A stretch of 12,500 nucleotides of DNA, from contig NW_027017964.1 in the NCBI RefSeq assembly GCF_032854445.1, forward strand, positions 302,501 to 315,000, written 5' to 3'. Below, in pieces: positions 7,927 to 12,500 of the stretch; positions within the stretch are counted from its first letter, which is position 1; every line of letters starts with the position of its first letter. The notes below the pieces were generated by a model. It searched no databases, was not told the origin of the DNA, and saw only the letters and a program-made list of their open reading frames with translations. The position numbers and the translations under genes are program-made. Source of the stretch: Liolophura sinensis. Lineage: Eukaryota > Mollusca > Polyplacophora > Chitonida > Chitonidae.

Positions 7927-9365
7927 AAACGTCGACTGTACCAGAGTTGTCTCCCCTCCTGTGTTAAGCAGTAGGTCTAATGAAGGCAAGTGATTGGACG
8001 GTGATTAGGGCCTTAGTTACCCATGGAATTGGTTGAATTTTGACAGGTGATTACCAAAGGTAATGTTCTACCATCTGTGTGAGTTTGGTGGATTTGCAAT
8101 GAGTTGAAGGGGCTAATTGGCGTAATTTAGTGCTGCACATTGTGAACCGTTAACATTAAAGGCCTAGGTTGAGAAATAGATTTCCCCCACAAATATTTTC
8201 TTAAAATTTTTTTATCCAACTTCTAGTTATTTGTGAATAATCTACATGCATTGCTGATTGAGCATGCCAAGTTGGAATGGTGTGTGTGTAAAATTAAAGG
8301 AATCATATCCAAATCTGTATGCAGATTTGCACCTTCAACTTTGAAATACAGGTATGACACATAGTTTCCCCCAACAAATATTTTCTTAAAAATTTTTTAT
8401 CCAAATTCTGGTTATTTGTGAATAATCTACATGCATCGCTGATTGAGCATGTGAATTTAGAATGGTGTGTGTGTGAAATTAAAGAAATTGTGTTCAAATC
8501 TGTATGCATATTTGCATCGGTCAACCTCGAAATGGAGGTAGGACACATACTTCTCCCTCCATAAATTTTTTTCTAAAAGTCTTATCGAACTGCTGTTTGT
8601 TTGGGAGTAATGTACATGCATTGCTGATTGAGCATGGCAGTTTTGAATAGTGTGTGTGTAAAATTAAAGGAATGGTATACAAATCTGAATGCAGATTTGC
8701 ACGCCTCAACATTGAAATACAGGTATGACACATAGTTTCCCCCAACAAATATTTTCTTAAAAATTTTTTATCCAAATTCTGGTTATTTGTGAATAATCTA
8801 CATGCATTGCTGATTGAGCATGTGAATTTAGAATGGTGTGTGTGTGAAATTAAAGAAATTGTGTCCAAATCTGTATGCATATTTGCATCGGTCAACCTCG
8901 AAATGGAGGTAGGACACATACTTGTCCCTCCATAAAATTTTTTCTAAAAATCTTATCGAACTGCTGTTTGTTTGGGAGTAATGTACATGCATTGCTGATT
9001 GAGCATGGCAGTTTTGAATAGTGTGTGTGTAAAATTAAAGGAATGGTATACAAATCTGAATGCAGATTTGCACGCCTCAACATTGAAATACAGGTATGAC
9101 ACATAGTTTCCCCCAACAAATATTTTCTTAAAAATTTTTTATCCAAATTCTGGTTATTTGTGAATAATCTACATGCATTGCTGATTGAGCATGTGAATTT
9201 AGAATGGTGTGTGTGTGAAATTAAAGAAATTGTGTCCAAATCTGTATGCATATTTGCATCGGTCAACCTCGAAATGGAGGTAGGACACATACTTGTCCCT
9301 CCATAAAATTTTTTCTAAAAGTCTTATCGAACTGCTGTTTGTTTGGGAGTAATGTACATGCATTG
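7206..9365 (+). repeat. About 1.9-kb segmental tandem duplication, second copy plus extension
   Basis: Second copy of the preceding block. The same offset continues through 6901/8798, 7086/8983 and 7272/9169 until identity is lost at about 9365. Visible differences are few, such as CATTGCTGATTG for CATCGCTGATTG at 8798 and 9169, and TTCTCCCTCC for TTGTCCCTCC at about 8552. This points to a young event. Confidence 0.85.
7927..8133 (+). mobile_element. Truncated foldback-element end (E segment), copy 3
   Basis: Close match to copy 2, offset by 1,896/1,897 bp. It has AAACGTCGACTGTACCAGAG, GGTAATGTTCTACCATCTG and the same end at TTTAGTGCTGCACATTGTG. One visible indel separates them: GATTAGGGCC here and GATTAGGCC in copy 2. 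It lies between a T and an S monomer, as do the other truncated copies. Confidence 0.87.
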
Positions 9366-9638
9366 TTGATTGAGCATGCCGGTTTTGAATGGCGTGTGTG
9401 TGAATTTAAAGGGATCATCTCCAGATCTGAATTTACCTGTGCACCCCTCAACCTTAAAATACAGGTATGACACATAGTTTCCCCCACCAAATACTTTTTT
9501 CAAATTTTGTTATGGAACTTCTGATTGGTTGTGAATAATCTACATACATTGCTTATTAAGCATGTCAATTTTGAATGTTGTGTGTGTAAAATTAAGGGTG
9601 TCATGAAATAATAAATGGAATAGTGGATGTGCAAATAA
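8134..9638 (+). repeat. Satellite cassette 5: S-A-B-A-B-A-B*-T
   Basis: Monomer boxes at 8242 (S), 8427, 8612, 8798, 8983, 9169, 9354 and 9540 (T). The near-identity with cassette 4 ends about 10-20 bp into the monomer boxed at 9354 (B*). There the sequence changes from GGCAGTTTTGAATAG to GCCGGTTTTGAATGGCG and stays diverged through T (TTCTGATTGGTTGTGAATAA). So the terminal part is an older branch than the T monomers at 5932 and 7828. It leads directly into the intact left arm of the foldback element. Confidence 0.93.
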
Positions 9639-10059
9639 TAACGTCGACGGTACCAGAGTTGTCTCCCCTCCTGTGTTAAGCGCTAGGCCTAATTACGGCA
9701 AGTGATTTGACGTTGATTAGGGCCTTACTTACCCATGGAATTGGTTGAATTTTGACAGGTGATTACCAAAGGTAGGGTTCTACCATCTGAGTGAGTTTGG
9801 TGGAATTGCAATGAGTTGAAGGGGCTAATTGGCGTAATTTAGTGCTGTTCTGTTTGAAATGGGCTATATATTCAGGGGTGGATAAAGGTGGGTGGTGTCG
9901 TGTCGAGTTCCGTATTCCGTTAATTCCTTTCCGATGGTGCTGAAATTTAACAGCTAAGTAGACAACTAATTGTGCCAGATACCTACGGAGTGCTATGGAA
10001 CTGAGATGAGCAGATGATGAGTACAGTGTGTTAGAATGTGAATATGTGGGGAATCTGGA
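9639..10059 (+). repeat. Left inverted arm of the foldback element
   Basis: 421 bp, pairing with 10517-10908. The inner half (about 9868-10059: GGGCTATATATTCAGGGGTG, GTGTCGTGTCGAGTTCCG, ATGAGTACAGTGTGTTAGAA) is nearly identical to the other arm. The outer half is more diverged. It includes GGTGATTACCAAAGGTAGGG and TTCTACCATCTGA, absent from the right arm, and GGGGCTAATTGGCG where the right arm has an unrelated stretch. Positions 9639-9845 correspond to the truncated E segments elsewhere. Confidence 0.88.
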
Positions 10060-10070
10060 CACCAAGGTCT

Positions 10071-10180
10071 TCAAGTTGCAAAAACAGAGGTACACATCCC
10101 AAGGCAGGATTCGATCCGGGTATCACGCCACCTCTTTTACATAATATCTACACATGTAGGGATGCACTTTTGCAACTTCA
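10071..10180. repeat. Nested small inverted repeat in the element centre
   Basis: AAGTTGCAAAA at 10073-10083 pairs perfectly with TTTTGCAACTT at 10168-10178. Inside it, AGAGGT at 10086-10091 pairs with ACCTCT at 10130-10135. The loop holds GGATTCGATCC (10107-10117), whose complement resembles a tRNA T-arm/Pol III B box. It looks like a small stem-loop module nested in, or ancestral to, the element centre. No A box or full cloverleaf is visible. Confidence 0.55.
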
Positions 10181-10197
10181 TGCTTGTCATATCCATA

Positions 10198-10256
10198 GAT
10201 ACATACATACTTGCATACATACATACATACATACATACATACATACGTACATACAT
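10198..10256. repeat. (CATA)n microsatellite in the element centre
   Basis: ATACATACATACTTGCATAC followed by an unbroken CATA run with one CGTA variant, about 59 bp. It is the same tetramer as 1-704. It lies in the spacer between the inverted arms. Confidence 0.95.
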
Positions 10257-10516
10257 CCCCGATTCCCCAAATTCCGAGAGTATATGTCGCACATCAGCGA
10301 CACTTTACCATACATTCACACACCACAAGTCGCACATCGGCCACAAATTCCCGACAGCCAAATTACACTACTCCCACACTAGCCACAAATTCCACTACAG
10401 TCAACCGTCAACACCCACACATACATCATAATCACTCTTCGGTCACAAATCTGTGACACTTCCCCGTATTCTGCATAGGCGAAGAGGGATTGGCAGTTCG
10501 ACACATTCCCCACATT
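10257..10516. other. Centre of foldback element with degenerate CACAAATTCC repeats
   Basis: Non-coding spacer containing GTCGCACATCAGCGACAC, GTCGCACATCGGCC, then CGGCCACAAATTCCCGACAG, AGCCACAAATTCCACTACAG and CGGTCACAAATCTGTGAC. These look like a degenerate short tandem motif of about 20-55 bp spacing. Both this region and the right arm contain TTCCCGAC or similar. Small overlapping frames of 81-114 residues are low-complexity (Thr, His, Ile and Tyr from ACATACAT) and are not supported as genes. Confidence 0.6.
10442..10457. other. Perfect 6-bp stem, 4-nt loop hairpin
   Basis: GTCACA-AATC-TGTGAC. Both arms are perfect complements and lie in the spacer just before the right arm. It could be a small cruciform-forming site or simply the end of the degenerate CACAAAT repeat series. 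Confidence 0.6.
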
Positions 10517-10908
10517 TCCAGATTCCCGACATATTCACATTCTAACACACTGTACTCATCATCTGCTCATCTCAGTTCCATAGCACTCCGTAGGTATCTG
10601 GCACAATTAGTTGTCTACTTAGCTGTTAAATTTCAGCACCATCGGAATGGAATTAACGGAATACGGAACTCGACACGACACCACCCACCTTTATCCACCC
10701 CTGAATATATAGCTCATTTCCTACAGAACGGCACTAAATTAGTTCATACTCAGTTTCAACTCCTTGCAATTCTACCAAACTCACTCAACCTGTCAAAATT
10801 CAACCAATTTCATGGGTAACTAAGGCCCTAATCACCGTTCAATCACTTGCCGTCATTCAGCCTATCTCTTAACACAGAAAGGGAGACAACTCTGGTACAG
10901 TCAACGTT
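10517..10908 (-). repeat. Right inverted arm of the foldback element
   Basis: Reverse complement of the left arm: TCCAGATTCCCGACATATTC, AACACACTGTACTCATCATC, TGAATATATAGC, TTCATGGGTAACTAAGGCCC, GGGAGACAACTCTGG. It is shorter than the left arm mainly because a segment of about 28 bp next to CCTGTCAAAATTCAACC is missing. A block around AGTTCATACTCAGTTTCAAC replaces the sequence found at the equivalent place on the left. Confidence 0.88.
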
Positions 10909-11160
10909 ATCACAGATTTTAAAAAATCATATAAAATCGTCCATTTCACTGACGATCTTTATGTATGAATATGTGATGGCCTGAATACCTGGCAGTCGTT
11001 CCACGGCATCTTTGCTGATCTGAGAACTTTGACCCACTGTTTGGATATCCCATTCCGAATGTACCATTTAAAAAAAAAAGTATAGCACACAGATCAAAGA
11101 TCAAAGTCTAGATCGAATGTAAAGTCATTGGGGCGTCCATTGGTAACTAGGAGCGTGACC
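10909..11160. other. Unassigned intergenic sequence, weak similarity to the 936-bp family
   Basis: No credible frame. One stretch, ATCCCATTCCGAATGTACCA at about 11048, followed by an A-run, resembles GTGCATTCCGATTGTACTAT at about 3473 in the 936-bp unit. It is followed by repeated ATCAAAG. The rest, including CTGGCAGTCGTTCCACGGC, I cannot assign to any repeat in the window. Confidence 0.45.
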
Positions 11161-11189
11161 TCCACGCACTTCTCACATGATTCGTTTTA

Positions 11190-11290
11190 GGTCAAACGGC
11201 ATAACTTTGAATTTCTAGGTCAAGGTCAAATTCAAGGTCAAATTTGACCTCGGATTCGAGAGCTGCGACCTCGATTACCCAAAGGTAGAA
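11190..11290 (+). repeat. Isolated module of the AGGTCA-rich family
   Basis: Carries the family landmark in complementary orientation: TTTGACCTCGGATTCG, GCTGCGACCTCGATTACCC. It is preceded by a dense cluster of AGGTCA motifs at 11217-11250. It matches one module (about 3080-3115) rather than a whole 936-bp unit. Confidence 0.7.
11217..11250. other. Cluster of AGGTCA nuclear-receptor-type half-sites
   Basis: AGGTCA at 11217-11222 is followed without a gap by AGGTCA at 11223-11228, a third AGGTCA at 11235-11240, and TGACCT at 11245-11250. TCAAGGTCA, the extended half-site bound by monomeric receptors such as the ERR, SF-1 and FTZ-F1 type, occurs at 11220-11228 and 11232-11240. The motif match is plain in the sequence; binding or regulatory activity is unknown. 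Confidence 0.4.
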
Positions 11291-11640
11291 TCCACTTCCG
11301 GTCCGATCCGCCCATTACAAAAGGCCGAAATTCAAAATGGCCGACCTGAAAAAAGATCACCCGCCCAAAAATGGCCGAAAATTGGACTCAGCCGGTGAAA
11401 TTTGGTACCATTGGAAATCTCTCACCGAGATCTAGGTGTGTGTAAAATTTGGGCCGGATCGACCAAAAATTGGTCTCACAGTGCCAGTCTGACAAACAAG
11501 ACAGTGTTGTTAATATGCCCGTGAACAAGGGGTCGGTCTGAAAGGCCACTCCAAACATCCAAAATTTTTATTTACCGTTCGATTTGGACCAAATTTGGTA
11601 CTGACACCCATGGGAGTCAAGGACCAAACATATTCGAAGG
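11291..11640. other. Unassigned segment with repeated GGCCGAAA/GGCCGGATCG motifs
   Basis: More GC-rich than its surroundings. It contains AAAGGCCGAAATTCAAAATG, AAAATGGCCGAAAATTGG and TTTGGGCCGGATCGACC. It also has two stretches of the type AAATTTGGTACC and CCAAATTTGGTACTG, at about 11399 and 11590. It is probably another interspersed repeat, but no second full copy exists in the window to delimit it. Frames of about 60 residues on both strands at 11568-11789 show no recognisable domain. Confidence 0.45.
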
Positions 11641-12500
11641 TCAAGGTCGGGGGTCGCCGCGATCAAGGTCAACGACCCCTTTTTATGTACATGCCTAGGG
11701 ATAGAGCTAGGGTTTGTGTTGGAAAGGGGAATGCCCCGGAAGTTGCCCAAAAACGTGATGTCCTGAAAGGTATTCGAGATCGAGGATGACGAATCTGAGG
11801 TTGGATCCGACCTCGACCTCGACCTTGACCTCTAAAAATTCGATCAAAATTTTAAATCCCACTTTGAAAATTCTTTAAAAATTTGCCGATAAAGTTAGGA
11901 TCTTGACCTTTTGACACCTGATGACGACGTAATCTCTTCGTTGAAACATGACCTTGTTATTGACCTTTGACCTCTGATATACTTTTTAGACAGTGCATTT
12001 GGAATGTACTATCTGCAAAGTAGATGGTGGGTTAAAAGTCATTGAAAAGGTAATGAATCGATGTCAAGGTCATGCGGTCATGACATATCAAAAGATAAAG
12101 GTCATAGGTTAAGAAGGGATTTTTAAAAAAATTTTCGAATTCGAAATCAAATTTTGACCGCCGATTTAAAAGTAAAGATGGAGGTTGGGGTCAAAACTGA
12201 CCTCATATTCGTGACCTCCGACCTCGATTACCCCCTGTATGAAATTTTTAGGTCAATCGGAGAAAAAAAGTGATGCACCTATTTTTTGACCCAATGTTAA
12301 CCTTATGGTTTAAAAATGGCGGGAAAATTTTTTGTCTCCGATTGACCTCAAACTTTATTACCAAAGGTAATCCAGGTCGTAGATTACGAATCCGAGGTTG
12401 CTTTTAAACTTCAAATCAATCTTGACTTCGAAAATGAAGTCTGAATGATTCCATCGTCATTTTGAAGGTCAAGGTCGAAGTAATATTCAATTCTGACCTC
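11641..12500 (+). repeat. Diverged relative of the 936-bp unit, running off the window
   Basis: Same module order and orientation as 3205-3980. GATCGAGGATGACGAATCTG (11779) and GACCTCGACCTTGACCTC match the region at 3254-3315. GCATTTGGAATGTACTATCT (about 11996) matches GCATTCCGATTGTACTATCT. GACCTCATATTCGTGACC (12199) and GGTCAATCGGAGAAAAAAAG (12251) follow, then GATTGACCTCAAACTTTATT and GGTAATCCAGGTCGTAGATT. Divergence is far higher than between the units at 2845-4717, so it is an older copy. No coding frame. Confidence 0.8.
12198..12400. repeat. Imperfect palindrome in the diverged 936-type unit
   Basis: The left arm (about 12198-12270: GACCTCATATTCGTGACC, GACCTCGATTACCCCCTG, GGTCAATCGGAGAAAAAAAG) faces the right arm (about 12328-12400: TTTTTTGTCTCCGATTGACC, AAAGGTAATCCAGGTCG, ATTACGAATCCGAGG). 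The spacer of about 55 bp contains AAAAATGGCGGG. The same fold as in the near-identical array persists here despite heavy sequence drift. Confidence 0.75.

Larger units (their letters stand above)
9639..10908. mobile_element. Foldback-type non-autonomous DNA element with long inverted arms
   Basis: About 1.27 kb with inverted arms of about 0.4 kb. The left arm starts TAACGTCGACGGTACCAGAG and TTGTCTCCCC. The right arm ends GGGAGACAACTCTGG, TACAGTCAACGTTA, its near reverse complement. The 0.45-kb centre has no transposase-like frame, so any movement would need enzyme from elsewhere. Foldback elements and large MITEs have this organisation. The outermost bases and target-site duplication are uncertain: the flanks (AAATAA on the left, TCACAG on the right) show no convincing duplication, and the superfamily cannot be assigned. 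Frames of about 110 residues in the two arms encode nearly the same peptide only because the arms are inverted copies. Confidence 0.85.

Noticed and set aside
5470-9490. Apparent gene family of near-identical 75-137 residue proteins in cassettes 3-5
   Set aside because: Identity between copies follows from recent DNA duplication of the whole satellite, including stop regions and flanks, so it is not evidence of protein conservation.
10084-10140. tRNA gene or intact tRNA-derived SINE on the minus strand
   Set aside because: Only a B-box-like string is visible. The T-arm stem does not pair well, there is no A box at the right distance and no anticodon arm.
9763-10819. Matching 109-110 residue frames in the two inverted arms as a conserved protein
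   Set aside because: The arms are inverted copies, so the same peptide appears on opposite strands. There is no transposase motif, and the frames run into diverged or low-complexity sequence.
11916-11947. CTGATGA followed by GAAAC, resembling a hammerhead ribozyme core
   Set aside because: The strongest stem between them (CGACG with CGTTG) uses up the G of GAAA, leaving the core wrong. No matching third stem with a cleavage triplet is evident. The motif is absent at the equivalent place in the units at 2845-4717.
1-12500. CRISPR array, because of regular repeats
   Set aside because: The repeats are contiguous monomers of 185/186 bp and 936 bp with no unique spacers between short identical repeats, no cas-like genes, and a clearly eukaryotic repeat character.

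Overview
This window looks like non-coding, repeat-packed eukaryotic DNA. I find no protein-coding, rRNA or tRNA gene that I would defend. The open frames that exist are by-products of repeats: a Met-Tyr-Val-Cys repeat read from the microsatellite, near-identical 75-137 residue frames recurring at the 371-bp satellite period, and frames inside transposon arms. The overall look is an invertebrate, and I lean towards a mollusc or other lophotrochozoan. The reasons are long (TACA)n tracts, AGGTCA-rich intergenic repeats and a short transposon end carrying GAGTTGTCTCCC. This rests on recall of such genomes, not on a search.

Layout. 1-704 is a (TACA)n/(CATA)n microsatellite with a 124-bp internal period. 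705-2825 and 4986-9638 hold a satellite of 185/186-bp monomers that alternate as A and B types, giving a 371-bp dimer. The monomers sit in ordered cassettes: a distinctive start monomer S, a variable number of A-B dimers, a distinctive terminal monomer T, then a 207-bp transposon end E. The E-to-S junction is the same at about 2027, 6237 and 8134. A second repeat, with a 936/937-bp period, splits the cassette region at 2845-4900 (two full units and a fragment). It is rich in AGGTCA/TGACCT and is built from alternating inverted modules.

9639-10908 is a foldback-type element with about 0.4-kb inverted arms. Its left end is the full-length version of the E segment. Its centre holds a (CATA)n tract and small nested hairpins. 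From 10909 to 11640 the sequence is mostly unassigned, with scattered AGGTCA and GGCCGAAA motifs. 11640-12500 is a diverged, same-orientation relative of the 936-bp unit and runs off the window end.

How the parts relate. A foldback transposon probably landed beside, or was always part of, a satellite-bearing element. A truncated form of its end was then carried along as the satellite cassettes multiplied. The 936-bp array either inserted into the cassette array or was joined to it by rearrangement. Short (TACA)n-type tracts lie at or near several boundaries. Nothing here suggests an operon, CRISPR array or coding system.
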